Shown: positions 25,979 to 35,388, counted from the first letter of the stretch. The stretch: 64,000 nucleotides of DNA from Alkalimonas amylolytica (GCF_900107845.1 NZ_FNRM01000002.1:519312-583311); one strand, 5' to 3'. Notes: generated by a model not told the origin, from the letters alone. A program made the numbers and translations.

Positions 25979-27794
25979 CCACACAACAGGGACTGTATCT
26001 TTGGCCCGGCATCTGGCGCTTGCCATGGTGCTGGCTTGCTCCAGTGCCGCTGTTGCCAGCAGTAAAACCTACACCCTGGATGCCGACTTTGCCTTAGGCA
26101 TTTTAGATGGTGTTAACTACAATGCCCCCAACAGTAATCAATTGCAGCTGAATGAGGTAGGTACCACCTTCCCGATTGCCTGGATTGCCAATGCGGGTGA
26201 GGATACGGTGTCTAAGTTTGATACCAACAGCAACCGGGAAATCGCCCGTTACCGTACCTGGTTTGGCCCTGCCGGCCAAGCTGGGCACTTTAACCATTTA
26301 GGCAATGCTTACGCCGGTGCAGCCCCTTCGCGCACAGCGGTCGATATTCAGGGCAATGCTTATGTGTTAAACCGGCATTTTAGCCAGGGTACGCAAAGTG
26401 CAGCCGTACTGATTAAAATTCTGGCGGAAGGCTTTATCGATCGCAATGGTAATGGCGTTATGGATACCTCCTTCGATGCCAATGACGATGGCATCATTGA
26501 TGCCAGTGAGATGATGCCGCTGGCGGATCTAAATGGCAATGGCATTATTGATGACAATGAAATCCTCGATGAACGCATTGCTTGGGTAAAACGTGTGCCA
26601 GATGGCATTGGTGCGCCACTGCGGCCAACCGGTGTGCTTGGCCGAGCGCTCTGTATTGGCACCGATGGCAACCTCTGGGTAGGTTTATTTAATGACCGTA
26701 CCTACTACAAAGTAAGTGCTGCGGATGGCTCCACCCTGGCTGGCCCCATCTCTACAGTGCCAACTGCGGGCCAGCCGAGCGTCGGCTCCTGGACCCCTTA
26801 TGGCTGCCTGATTGACAGCAATGGTACCCTCTGGAGCGCTTCCCTCAGTGGCATTCTGGGGAAAATTACCAATACTCAGAGCGATACCGGTCCATATCAG
26901 GTGGCTTCTTTCAGCGGGAACTTTAATTACGGCATCGCTCTGGCCAATAACAAGGTGTATCTGGGCAGCAGCAATCAGGTATTTGACCCTGCCACCAATA
27001 CGTTTCAGGCCATCCCGAACATGACCGTTGGTTCAGCGGGTATCGTTGCCGATGGCAGTGGCAATATTATTGCCGGCTCATCCACCATCCGCAAAGTAGC
27101 GCCGGATGGAAGCTTGTTATGGCAAGCACCATTGCAGGCAGGCGGCAGTTCATCCGTTGGGATCCAGGTGGATGCCAACAACGATGTGCTGCAAATTGGC
27201 TTTACCAGTGCCGGACGCATTCAAAAGTACCGGGGCTCGGATGGGGCGCCATTAGGTATCTTTCCGGTTGGCAATATGCCCTATACCTACAGCGATGCGA
27301 CCGGCCTGGTTGCGAGAAATGTGACCAGCCCAACCGGCACCTGGACTGTTATTTATGACAGCAACAGTGCCGGCATGGAGTGGGATGCCATAAGTTGGAC
27401 TGAGTCCGTGCCGGCAGGCACCTCGATTAAGGTTTCTGCCAGGGCTTCCGACTCAGCCGATAATCTGACAGCACTTCCTTATGTTCCGACAGCCAATGCC
27501 TCACCACTTGGGATCTCAGGTCGTTTTGTGCAGGTTCAAACACGGCTGAATGGAAATGACTCCGGCAACTCGCCAATTCTGTTCGATCTGACCATTGCCG
27601 GCGCTGTGATGGGCTGCGACATCAATGGCAATGGCGTTACTGACTTGCTGGATGTTGCCCTGGTACGTGCTGCGGTTGGTCAGGCAGCTTTACCAGGTGA
27701 TTTACGAGACCAGAACAACGATGGACTTATTACGGTGAATGATGTGCGCTTGTGCACTATGAAGTGTGATCTGCCTCGCTGTGCCACACCCTAG
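25965..27794 (+). CDS. Secreted beta-propeller protein with EF-hand loops and C-terminal dockerin
   Basis: 609 residues with a signal peptide (cleavage near SSAAVASS, residue 32). The body is propeller-like, with repeats such as NAGEDTVSKFDTNSNREIAR, IGTDGNLWVGLFNDRTYYKV and GCLIDSNGTLWSASLSGILG (NHL or Vgb-type). About residues 157-195 insert three EF-hand-like loops: DRNGNGVMD, DANDDGIIDASE and DLNGNGIIDDNE. The C-terminus (about 550-605) is a type I-like dockerin: two calcium loops, DINGNGVTDLLD and DQNNDGLITVND, separated by a helix and PGDLRD, flanked by cysteines (CDING, LCTMKC). A dockerin implies a cohesin partner, which the next gene appears to encode. No enzymatic motif is seen. Confidence 0.8.
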   Translation: MKPTNHTTGTVSLARHLALAMVLACSSAAVASSKTYTLDADFALGILDGVNYNAPNSNQLQLNEVGTTFPIAWIANAGEDTVSKFDTNSNREIARYRTWFGPAGQAGHFNHLGNAYAGAAPSRTAVDIQGNAYVLNRHFSQGTQSAAVLIKILAEGFIDRNGNGVMDTSFDANDDGIIDASEMMPLADLNGNGIIDDNEILDERIAWVKRVPDGIGAPLRPTGVLGRALCIGTDGNLWVGLFNDRTYYKVSAADGSTLAGPISTVPTAGQPSVGSWTPYGCLIDSNGTLWSASLSGILGKITNTQSDTGPYQVASFSGNFNYGIALANNKVYLGSSNQVFDPATNTFQAIPNMTVGSAGIVADGSGNIIAGSSTIRKVAPDGSLLWQAPLQAGGSSSVGIQVDANNDVLQIGFTSAGRIQKYRGSDGAPLGIFPVGNMPYTYSDATGLVARNVTSPTGTWTVIYDSNSAGMEWDAISWTESVPAGTSIKVSARASDSADNLTALPYVPTANASPLGISGRFVQVQTRLNGNDSGNSPILFDLTIAGAVMGCDINGNGVTDLLDVALVRAAVGQAALPGDLRDQNNDGLITVNDVRLCTMKCDLPRCATP

Positions 27795-27821
27795 CCTGAG
27801 CTGAAAAATGAGGATACTGTG

Positions 27822-28433
27822 ATGAAAACGATACTACCCATGATGTCCCTGCTGCTGGTACTGGCATTGTCCCCGGTACAGGCAGGCCTGTTGTACCTGT
27901 CGCCTTCCAGCCAACATGTTAATGTTGGTGAGCTGGTATCGATTGATGTGCTGGTCAGTGGCCTGAGCGATAACGATGAAATTGTTGCAGGCTGGGATAT
28001 TCAGTTACTTTTTAGTGGCTTGATCCTGCAAGCAAATAATCTTGAGTTTGCCCTGTCGAACTATACCTTCGATCCAGATTGGGATGCGATATACGACAGT
28101 GAATTGCAGGCCAGTTCGGTCAACAGTTTTATGACCTCCTTCCTGTTGGATGATGAACTGTTCGATCTGCAAACCGGACCTGTGCTTTTATTTACACTCA
28201 CTTTTGAAGCCTTGACCGATGGCTTTAGCTGGGTCACCTTTGGGGCTGATCCAAACTTTGAACGCAATGTGGTAGGCCGCGATGGCCTGAGTTTACCGCT
28301 TAATGTTCAGGGTGCCTGCATCAGTGTCGGCCAGGGTAATTGTGTAACCAGCATCCCAGAACCAGCAAGCATATCATTGTTTGCCGGATTGCTGCTGATG
28401 CCGTGGTTCCGTAAAAGAATATCCCGGCGTTAA
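27822..28433 (+). CDS. Cohesin-like protein with PEP-CTERM sorting signal
   Basis: 203 residues from the ATG at 27822 (AGGA 7 bases upstream). Signal peptide MKTILPMMSLLLVLALSPVQA. The mature domain (about 25-155) has the cohesin pattern: YLSPSSQHVNVGELVSIDVL, then a VAGWDIQLLFSGLILQ strand pair and later TGPVLLFTLTFEAL, all-beta with a hydrophobic core. After two cysteines the C-terminus is a PEP-CTERM signal: PEPASISLFAGLLLM followed by the basic FRKRISRR. Such tails are cut by an exosortase (EpsH/XrtA type) and mark surface or EPS-associated proteins. With the dockerin protein upstream this suggests a cell-surface cohesin-dockerin assembly. The cohesin call is by pattern, not search. Confidence 0.75.
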   Translation: MKTILPMMSLLLVLALSPVQAGLLYLSPSSQHVNVGELVSIDVLVSGLSDNDEIVAGWDIQLLFSGLILQANNLEFALSNYTFDPDWDAIYDSELQASSVNSFMTSFLLDDELFDLQTGPVLLFTLTFEALTDGFSWVTFGADPNFERNVVGRDGLSLPLNVQGACISVGQGNCVTSIPEPASISLFAGLLLMPWFRKRISRR

Positions 28434-28438
28434 TACAC

Positions 28439-28466
28439 AAAGGGCGCTCAATTGAGCGCCCTTTTT
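28439..28466. terminator. Bidirectional terminator between convergent genes
   Basis: A perfect palindrome GGGCGCTCAATTGAGCGCCC (28442-28461) with A-run before and T-run after, working for the cohesin-like gene (plus) and the S9 peptidase gene (minus). Confidence 0.88.
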
Positions 28467-28481
28467 AATGGACCGGTTGAT

Positions 28482-30515
28482 TTACTCGGCGGTAAAACGC
28501 TTCATCCAGTCGAACACTTCGTTGTACCAGCGCACCCGGTTCTCTGGTTTTTGGATCCAGTGATTTTCATCCGGGAAGATCACCAGCCGCGATTCGATGC
28601 CTTTGCGCTGCAGGTTGGTAAAGGCACCCAGGCCCTGCGCGTAAGGCACCCGGTAATCTTTTAAACCGTGGATCACCAGCATCGGTGTTTGCCAGTTATC
28701 AGCATAAGCTGCCGGGTTGAATTTATGGTAATCGGCATCCTCATCCCAGGCGGTACCGCCTAAATCAAACTCCGGGAAAAACAGCTCTTCGGTGCTGCCG
28801 TAAAAGCTTGGCATATCGTACAGGCCAGCATGGTTAACCAGGCAACGGAAAGCATCCGGCCATTTACCGGCAAACCAGTTCATCATGTAGCCGCCATAGG
28901 AAGCGCCGAGTGCACAGGCGCGGTTGCCATCAATCCATGGGTAGGCGCTTTGCACGTACTCAAAGCCTTTTTGCAAATCAACCAGCGGCTTACCGCCCCA
29001 GTCACGGCTGATGGAATCGGTAAAGGCCTGACCATAACCGGTGGAGCCATGAAAATCGACCATCACCACGGCATAGCCCTGGGCTGCCCATAGTTGGGCA
29101 TTCCAACGATAATGGAACATATTGCCAAAGCTGCCCTGCGGGCCACCATGCACCAGATAGGCCAGTGGATAACGCTGATTGGCATTAAAGTTAACCGGCT
29201 TTACCAGATAGCCATAGACGGTATTACCGTCCCAACCAGAGAAACTGAACTGCTCAAAATCACCGAATGCAATGTTCTCAAGCAAAGGGCCGTTGACATT
29301 GGTCAGTTGCTGCAGCCGATTGCCATCGGTTTGGATTTGATACATTTCAGTCGGTTGATTCAGCCGGTGGTTGCTAAACACAATGCGCTCACCCGCCACA
29401 TTCAAATGGCCAGCCGTGCCATCGCCATAGATCTTGCGCACATCACCAAAGCTGGTATTGATGGCGTAAATACTGACCTGTCCTACATCTTGCGTCGTCA
29501 CATAGATGGTGCGGTTGTCCGAACCAAACTGATAGGAATAGATAGAGCGGTCCCAGTCTTCGGTTAACACCGTTCGCTGATTGGTGACCTGATCGAGCAA
29601 TACCAGCCGGCGTCGGTCAGACTCGGCCTGCGGGGTTTGCATCGCCAGATACGCCATAAAGCGGCCATCCGGCGAGAACGATGGGTGCGAGTCCCAGGCT
29701 GGGTTGTCGGCGGTGAGGTTTTTCTTCTCCCCCCCCTGAATACTCACTTCAAAAATATCAAAGTTGGTGTGCCAGCTTTCATCCACGCCCGGCATTTTGG
29801 CGCTAAATACCAGATGCTGCTGATCCGGCGTAAAGGCCACTTCGTTGATACCAGCAATGTCGCTGTTCCAATCCGGCATCAAATTCCGCGCATCGGTCAC
29901 CGGCTTATCACCCAGGGTGGCGACAAACAAATGGTTACGGTAGCCATCGAGCCAGCGGTCCCAATGACGCACCATCAGCTGATCGTACACCATAGCCGTA
30001 TCTTTGCGCGCAGCATCGGCTGCCTTGGCTTTGAGCGTGCAGGCAATATCGCCGCAACCTGGCTTGTGTTGCAGCGCCAGTGCCAGTTTTTGGCCATTGC
30101 GTGACACCTGAAAGCCCTGCACCGGCAGAGGTAAGTCGGTAAGCTGCATGGCTTCGCCACCGCTAAGACTTAGCCGCCATACCTGATTGGAGCCGGTACG
30201 GTCGGCCAGAAAGTAAATGGCACTGCCATCGGCCGACCAACGTACCTGATGCTCACGGCTGCTGCTTTGGGTGAGCCGACGAATGCTGTTGTTGGTGGTT
30301 AAATCCATGATGTACAGATCGTGGCTGCTATCGGCAGGCTGAACGCCACCATTTTTTTGCGCAAATACCACTTGATTGCCACCCGGTGCCAGCACGATGT
30401 CGCTCAGCTGATTGAGCTGGGCCAGATGCTCCACCTGCAGCGGCGTTTTGGCACTGGCGTGAGCGCCTAACCCTGCCATCAGCACGGCTGAGAGTGTTAA
30501 GGAACTAATTTTCAT
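28482..30515 (-). CDS. S9 family (prolyl oligopeptidase-like) dipeptidyl aminopeptidase, exported
   Basis: 677 residues. Start at 30515, with GGGGAAG upstream and a signal peptide MKISSLTLSAVLMAGLGAHA directly after; the longer frame to 30548 has no supporting signal. N-terminal PD40 propeller blades (QVRWSADGSAIYFLADRTGS, PSFSPDGRFMAYLAM) precede a C-terminal alpha/beta-hydrolase. The nucleophile serine is in GASYGGYMMNWFAG, and the late DENHWIQKPEN carries the catalytic histidine. Family members cleave short oligopeptides in the periplasm. It ends convergently with the cohesin-like gene. Confidence 0.9.
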   Translation of the reverse strand: MKISSLTLSAVLMAGLGAHASAKTPLQVEHLAQLNQLSDIVLAPGGNQVVFAQKNGGVQPADSSHDLYIMDLTTNNSIRRLTQSSSREHQVRWSADGSAIYFLADRTGSNQVWRLSLSGGEAMQLTDLPLPVQGFQVSRNGQKLALALQHKPGCGDIACTLKAKAADAARKDTAMVYDQLMVRHWDRWLDGYRNHLFVATLGDKPVTDARNLMPDWNSDIAGINEVAFTPDQQHLVFSAKMPGVDESWHTNFDIFEVSIQGGEKKNLTADNPAWDSHPSFSPDGRFMAYLAMQTPQAESDRRRLVLLDQVTNQRTVLTEDWDRSIYSYQFGSDNRTIYVTTQDVGQVSIYAINTSFGDVRKIYGDGTAGHLNVAGERIVFSNHRLNQPTEMYQIQTDGNRLQQLTNVNGPLLENIAFGDFEQFSFSGWDGNTVYGYLVKPVNFNANQRYPLAYLVHGGPQGSFGNMFHYRWNAQLWAAQGYAVVMVDFHGSTGYGQAFTDSISRDWGGKPLVDLQKGFEYVQSAYPWIDGNRACALGASYGGYMMNWFAGKWPDAFRCLVNHAGLYDMPSFYGSTEELFFPEFDLGGTAWDEDADYHKFNPAAYADNWQTPMLVIHGLKDYRVPYAQGLGAFTNLQRKGIESRLVIFPDENHWIQKPENRVRWYNEVFDWMKRFTAE

Positions 30516-30531
30516 AGCATGCTTCCCCTGA

Positions 30532-30566
30532 TTAAAAAAAACCTGCAAGCATGGCTTGCAGGTTTG
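30532..30566 (-). terminator. Rho-independent terminator of fumarase gene
   Basis: On the minus strand AACCTGCAAGC-CAT-GCTTGCAGGTT (an 11-bp perfect stem, 30540-30564) is followed by a run of T (30539-30534), 20 bases after the fumarase stop. It ends 17 bases before the S9 peptidase start. Confidence 0.88.
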
Positions 30567-30583
30567 GATGCTTTGCTGCGCTT

Positions 30584-32107
30584 TTACTTTGCGCCAGCCA
30601 TTTCTTCGATTTTTACTTTCCAGATGGCCGGGCCTTGTTTGTGGACGTTATTGCCCTGGCTATCTACCGCGACGGTGACCGGCATGTCTTCCACTTCAAA
30701 CTCGTAGATGGCTTCCATCCCCAGGTCCTCAAAGGCCACCACACGAGCCTTTTTGATGGCTTTGGATACCAGATATGCAGCACCGCCGACCGCCATTAAG
30801 TACACTGCTTTGTGCTGTTTGATGCTTTCCACAGTAGCATCACCGCGCTCGGATTTACCAATCATGCCAAGCAAGCCGGTTTGCGACAGCATCATCTCGG
30901 TGAACTTGTCCATCCGGGTCGCTGTGGTTGGGCCTGCCGGGCCTACTACTTCATCGCCAACCGCATCGACCGGACCTACGTAGTAGATAAATTTATTTTT
31001 CAAATCAACGCCTTCTGGTAAGCCCTCACCCTTATTTAAGCGATCGGCAATGCGCTTATGGGCGGCATCGCGGCCGGTCAGCATCTTGCCGCTTAAAAGC
31101 ACGGTTTCACCGGCTTGCCAGCTCTGAACCTCTTCAGGTGTTACGGAATCCAGGTTGACCCGACGCACATTGCTGCCAAGCTCCCAGGTAACCTCTGGCC
31201 AGTCTTCCAGTTTGGGTGGCTTGATATCAGCCGGACCACTGCCATCCAGATGGAAATGCACATGGCGGGTGGCGGCGCAGTTGGGGATCATCACCACCGG
31301 CAAGGAGGCAGCATGGGTCGGCACGCTTTTGATTTTGATATCCACTACGGTGGTCAGGCCGCCCAGGCCCTGGGCACCTATACCCAGATTATTGACTTTC
31401 TCGTACAGCTCCAGACGCAGTTTCTCTTCGGCCGTTTCCGCGCCTTTATCGATCAGCTGCTGAATATCGACCGGATCCATCAGCGATTCTTTGGCCAGTA
31501 CCGCCGCTTTCTCGGCGGTGCCACCAATGCCGATGCCGAGCATGCCCGGCGGACACCAGCCAGCCCCCATTTTCGGCAGGGATTCCAGCACCCAGTCGAC
31601 GATGGAGTCGGATGGATTGAGCATCGCCATCTTGGTTTTATTCTCAGAGCCACCGCCTTTAGCAGCTATCATCACTTCCACTTCGCCACCTGGCACCAGG
31701 TCAAGATGCACTACCGCTGGAGTGTTGTCGCGGGTGTTTTTACGGGCACCGGCCGGATCGGCCACAATGGAGGCACGCAGCGGGTTATCCGGGTTGTTGT
31801 AGGCACGGCGGGTGCCTTCATCCACCATCTGCTGTACCGTCAAGTCGGTTTTGTCCCACTTTACATCCATACCCACTTTGACAAAGCAGGTGACAATGCC
31901 GGTATCCTGGCAAATAGGCCGGTGGCCTTCAGCCGACATCCGGGAGTTGATCAGAATTTGTGCGATGGCATCTTTAGCCGCCTTGTTTTGCTCTTTGTGG
32001 TAGGCTTTTTCCAGCGCCTGGATAAAATCCAGCGGGTGGTAATAGGAAATGTACTGCAGCGCATCTTCGATGCTGTCGATAAAATCTTGCTGGCGGATCA
32101 CGGTCAT
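30584..32107 (-). CDS. fumA: Fumarate hydratase, class I
   Basis: A 507-residue single-chain [4Fe-4S] fumarase that interconverts fumarate and malate. N-terminal alpha domain: RPICQDTGIVTCFVKVG (first cluster cysteine near 65), CAATRHVHFHLDG in the middle, and the C-terminal beta domain with GKMLTGRDAAHKR and VGPAGPTTATRMDKF. Length and domain order match FumA/FumB of E. coli and the Alteromonadales. The oxygen-sensitive cluster is typical of class I. It is divergent from pabB, with about 150 bases between starts. Confidence 0.95.
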   Translation of the reverse strand: MTVIRQQDFIDSIEDALQYISYYHPLDFIQALEKAYHKEQNKAAKDAIAQILINSRMSAEGHRPICQDTGIVTCFVKVGMDVKWDKTDLTVQQMVDEGTRRAYNNPDNPLRASIVADPAGARKNTRDNTPAVVHLDLVPGGEVEVMIAAKGGGSENKTKMAMLNPSDSIVDWVLESLPKMGAGWCPPGMLGIGIGGTAEKAAVLAKESLMDPVDIQQLIDKGAETAEEKLRLELYEKVNNLGIGAQGLGGLTTVVDIKIKSVPTHAASLPVVMIPNCAATRHVHFHLDGSGPADIKPPKLEDWPEVTWELGSNVRRVNLDSVTPEEVQSWQAGETVLLSGKMLTGRDAAHKRIADRLNKGEGLPEGVDLKNKFIYYVGPVDAVGDEVVGPAGPTTATRMDKFTEMMLSQTGLLGMIGKSERGDATVESIKQHKAVYLMAVGGAAYLVSKAIKKARVVAFEDLGMEAIYEFEVEDMPVTVAVDSQGNNVHKQGPAIWKVKIEEMAGAK

Positions 32108-32254
32108 CTGGAATCGGTCCTCTGTCGTAGTAACTGCACAGGCAGTCGTTCAAACTTTTTTGTCCGGCGGGTGTACTGGGTATATCATACAACGCATCAA
32201 AAACAGCGGCCAGAGTTTCATACACCTTCCCTGATCGCAACCTTGGGTATTTAC

Positions 32255-33613
32255 ATGCAGCATTACCATATTAGTGGCGACGCCCCAACCAATTTGCTGG
32301 ATTACTTTGCCCCGCTGGCACAGCAACCTTGGGCGATTTTGCTGGACTCGGCCGGGCCGGTGGGTAAAAACAACCGCTTTGATGTGCTGGCAGCAGAGCC
32401 GGTTTGCACCATTGAAGCCAAAGACGGCCATACGGTACTGACCGATGACAAAGGCACCCATCACTATCAGCAGCATCCACTTGCGGTGCTTAAAGCAGCG
32501 CTGCGCTGCTACTTTCCTGAACCTGCTCCCAAGCTCGATTTGCCCTTTCAGGGCGGTGCTCTGGGTTACTTCGGTTATGATCTTGGCCGCTACAGCGAGC
32601 AGATGCCGAATGTTGCAACCAAGGATTTGCCATTGCCCGATATGGCCATCGGCATTTACCTCTGGGCTTTGGTGCTGGATAAAGAAAAGCAGCAGCTGTG
32701 GTACCTGGATTATCGCGGCGATGCCGAACAAAACTGGAGCAAGCTCAATAACCGGCTTAGTCAGTATCGGGAACAAGCCGCCTCCTTTGCATTAACCAGC
32801 GACTGGCAGGCCAATATGGACAAGGCTGGCTACCAGGCCCGTTTTGATAAGGTGCATGAACACCTATTGGCTGGTGACTGCTATCAGATTAATCTGGCGC
32901 AGCGCTTTAGTGCCAGCTACCAGGGCAGTGAATGGCAAGCCTACCGGAAACTGCGCGCCGCCAATGCCGCGCCTTTTTCTGCCTTTATGCGCTTGCCCGA
33001 AGGCTGCGTGCTGAGTATTTCGCCGGAGCGTTTTTTGCAACTACACGGCCACGAGGTAGAAACCAAGCCGATTAAAGGCACCAAACCACGGCACAGCGAC
33101 GCCACACTGGATGCTGAGGCGGCCGAAGCACTGCGCAACTCGCCAAAAGACCGCGCCGAAAATGTGATGATTGTTGATTTGCTGCGCAATGATTTAGGCC
33201 GGGTGGCCGAGCCTGGCAGTGTGCGGGTACCGGATTTGTTTGCCATTGAAAGCTACCCGGCGGTGCACCATCTGGTGAGCACTGTGACCGCCACCCTTAG
33301 AGCCGACGCCGATGCCACCGACTTATTGCTAGCGGCTTTTCCAGGCGGCTCTATTACCGGCGCACCAAAAATCAGTGCCATGACCATTATTGAGCAGTTG
33401 GAGCCTCATCGTCGCTCGGTGTACTGCGGCTCCATTGGTTACATCGACCATGGCGGCGATATGGACACCAACATCGCCATCCGTACCCTGGTGGCCTGCA
33501 ACGGCCAGCTGCACTGCTGGGCCGGTGGTGGCATTGTTGCCGACTCCGAAGTCAACAGCGAATACCAGGAAACGCTGGATAAAGTGCACAAAATTCTGCC
33601 CGTTCTGTTGTAA
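32255..33613 (+). CDS. pabB: Aminodeoxychorismate synthase component I
   Basis: Converts chorismate with ammonia from PabA to 4-amino-4-deoxychorismate for folate. 452 residues from the ATG at 32255. The frame stays open upstream to 31115 only because it runs antisense through fumA. The active-site lysine motif PIKGT (about 271-275) distinguishes it from TrpE, which has PIAGT. FPGGSITGAPK, NVMIVDLLRNDLGR and GSIGYIDHGG are the other chorismate-binding signatures. The N-terminal half, with ILLDSAGP and GGALGYFGYDLGR, is normal. The ribosome site is weak. Confidence 0.93.
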   Translation: MQHYHISGDAPTNLLDYFAPLAQQPWAILLDSAGPVGKNNRFDVLAAEPVCTIEAKDGHTVLTDDKGTHHYQQHPLAVLKAALRCYFPEPAPKLDLPFQGGALGYFGYDLGRYSEQMPNVATKDLPLPDMAIGIYLWALVLDKEKQQLWYLDYRGDAEQNWSKLNNRLSQYREQAASFALTSDWQANMDKAGYQARFDKVHEHLLAGDCYQINLAQRFSASYQGSEWQAYRKLRAANAAPFSAFMRLPEGCVLSISPERFLQLHGHEVETKPIKGTKPRHSDATLDAEAAEALRNSPKDRAENVMIVDLLRNDLGRVAEPGSVRVPDLFAIESYPAVHHLVSTVTATLRADADATDLLLAAFPGGSITGAPKISAMTIIEQLEPHRRSVYCGSIGYIDHGGDMDTNIAIRTLVACNGQLHCWAGGGIVADSEVNSEYQETLDKVHKILPVLL

Positions 33614-33680
33614 TCAAGTAATTCATACAGCTTAAACGTTACTTGCTTTCTGTTATCGCCTGGGTGCTATCTGCTAGTAC

Positions 33681-34742
33681 CTAGGTGCTTAGAGGCGGTA
33701 TTGCTGTCAAATGAGAAATTGCTAAAATCGGTTCATTATCTCTGTGAACTGTCCCCTGCCGGAGGAGCTCATGGCGGTCAACACCTCGAAGGATTTTCTC
33801 CATTAAATTAATCACCGTTTCTGTTTCAAAATACGCTGAATGAATGTTTTTTTCATTTTTTGCGATGAGCTCACTGCAATCAATATCCCACACATTGTCC
33901 GGAACATCATAACGACGATCGATGCCACTTCTTCCTAACCGCCTTTTACCAAAGTGCTTAAAACCTGCTGACATGCCTAAAATTTGATCCCGACCGGTAT
34001 ACAGGGAAGTAATGCGATATGTAAGCTGGGCCATCGCATCACCAAGGCTTAAATCAACACTCTCTCCACTCTTAAACAAGTCATTGTCAACATCAGCCGC
34101 CACTAATACCAGCTGATTAATTAAACTCACTAACATAGGCTGATTGTTATGTTGCCATGTTAGGTTTAACGCCTCTTGCAAAACATAACTTCCCATACTA
34201 TGAGCAATGATTGAAGTCTTAGCACGGCAACGTCTTTCCTCATCGACTTCGTTCTGTTTCATCAGCAGATAATCGTATAAGTTATTTAAGACCTCTGATA
34301 AATGAATGGCTGAGCGGCGAGCATCAGCCCGATCAGGATAATAACTAGTTCGGCGCCCATTTGAAGGCCAGGTAAACAACACACAAACTCCTAGGTTTTT
34401 TTTGCTAAGAAATAAATCAGCACATAGCTTTTCATATCTTCGTGCGGCGCTAGCCCAGGTGTTGTTATACCCATGAACAAACAGGGTCACATGTTTCTGA
34501 ACATCATGGTCAGCAAGATCAGAGATCAAAGGAAACGAATTTGCTTGTTCCATAAGAGCTTTCTTGAAATCTCTATAACTGGCTTTCTGCCATGCTGACA
34601 TCTTATCGAGCGGCCCTTTCTCAGCAACCCAATAAGAGAGATCTTGGGCAATTTTTTCTCCTAACAGGTTGTTTCCTCTTGAACCAATCCGTACTCGTTT
34701 TGGTTCACTCCGGTTAGAAATCATCCAATATTTGGGATTCAT
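33681..34742 (-). CDS. DUF900-type alpha/beta hydrolase
   Basis: 353 residues. Motifs of this hydrolase family: VTLFVHGYNNTWASAARRYE near residue 87 (oxyanion region), VLFTWPSNG, and the nucleophile elbow SIIAHSMGSYVLQEAL with serine near 172. VLVAADVDNDLF carries the likely acid. The function is not established; relatives act as esterases. No signal peptide. The start at 34742 is chosen because GGAG lies nine bases upstream; the ATG at 34757 is five codons earlier. The gene and its leader are visibly richer in A and T than their neighbours, hinting at a separate origin. Confidence 0.75.
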   Translation of the reverse strand: MNPKYWMISNRSEPKRVRIGSRGNNLLGEKIAQDLSYWVAEKGPLDKMSAWQKASYRDFKKALMEQANSFPLISDLADHDVQKHVTLFVHGYNNTWASAARRYEKLCADLFLSKKNLGVCVLFTWPSNGRRTSYYPDRADARRSAIHLSEVLNNLYDYLLMKQNEVDEERRCRAKTSIIAHSMGSYVLQEALNLTWQHNNQPMLVSLINQLVLVAADVDNDLFKSGESVDLSLGDAMAQLTYRITSLYTGRDQILGMSAGFKHFGKRRLGRSGIDRRYDVPDNVWDIDCSELIAKNEKNIHSAYFETETVINLMEKILRGVDRHELLRQGTVHRDNEPILAISHLTAIPPLST

Positions 34743-35106
34743 AGTTAAAGTCTCCATTTAACGTTAATAAATAGACGCCTCCCAATGCAAACTTAAATCG
34801 AAGACCTTCTGACCAAAATTTTAGGAGTAGATTGCACCGCATCTTTAATTTTTGCTCAAATATGAGGAGTTGCATAATGCCTAAAATGATAAAGTTATGA
34901 TTTTTTTCACTAGGCCCAAGCACACAAGCATCGTCGTCCAGTCATGCAGGCTGCAGCGACATCGTCGCCACAGCGAGTACTGGATAAAGTGTCCAAAATA
35001 CTTCCCAACTTACGGTGAGGTTGTTTTTAGCAGGGCGTATTGAACAACAGCAAATGAATCACTATGATTAACTTTGAATCAGAATTAATCAGCAGGGGCA
35101 TGCCTT
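34743..35106. other. 364-base gap without a gene
   Basis: Divergent promoter region of the DUF900 gene (left part, AT-rich) and the toxin-antitoxin operon. A hairpin GCGAC-ATC-GTCGC (34956-34968) preceded by GTCATG (34941-34946) recalls the array elements but lacks the following core, so it may be a decayed copy. I see no RNA gene, no clear promoter pair and no coding remnant. Confidence 0.4.
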
Positions 35107-35388
35107 ATGAAAAACAATAGCTCACCATCAGAAACCAAGGTGCTGACTGCCCATGTGCCCTTACCGCTGGCCGAGAAAGTGGACCAACTGGCAAACCGGC
35201 TGGAGCGTTCGCGCGGCTGGATCATCAAACAAGCATTAGCAGCCTGGGTCGCGCAGGAAGAAGAGCATGACCGTCTGACACGCGAGGCACTGGCGGATGT
35301 AGATGCTGGCCGGCTGGTTGATCATCAGGCGGTGCAAGCCTGGGCTAAAAGCCTTGCTACTGAGCAGCCTTTGCCACTGCCCCGATGA
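35107..35388 (+). CDS. Ribbon-helix-helix antitoxin (CopG/ParD-like)
   Basis: 93 residues. The N-terminal LTAHVPLPLAEKVDQLANRLERS followed by RGWIIKQALAAWV is a ribbon-helix-helix DNA-binding domain (about 13-50). The remaining charged helix, with EEEHDRLTREALADVDAGRLVDHQ, is the usual toxin-binding segment. It overlaps the toxin gene by ATGA and would repress the operon alone or with the toxin. The start has GGGGCATGCCTT upstream. Confidence 0.85.
   Translation: MKNNSSPSETKVLTAHVPLPLAEKVDQLANRLERSRGWIIKQALAAWVAQEEEHDRLTREALADVDAGRLVDHQAVQAWAKSLATEQPLPLPR

Noticed and set aside
31115-32254. Long open frame on the plus strand fused in front of pabB (832 codons in total).
   Set aside because: This part is antisense to the highly conserved fumA gene and its translation resembles no protein; PabB homology and normal length begin at the ATG at 32255.
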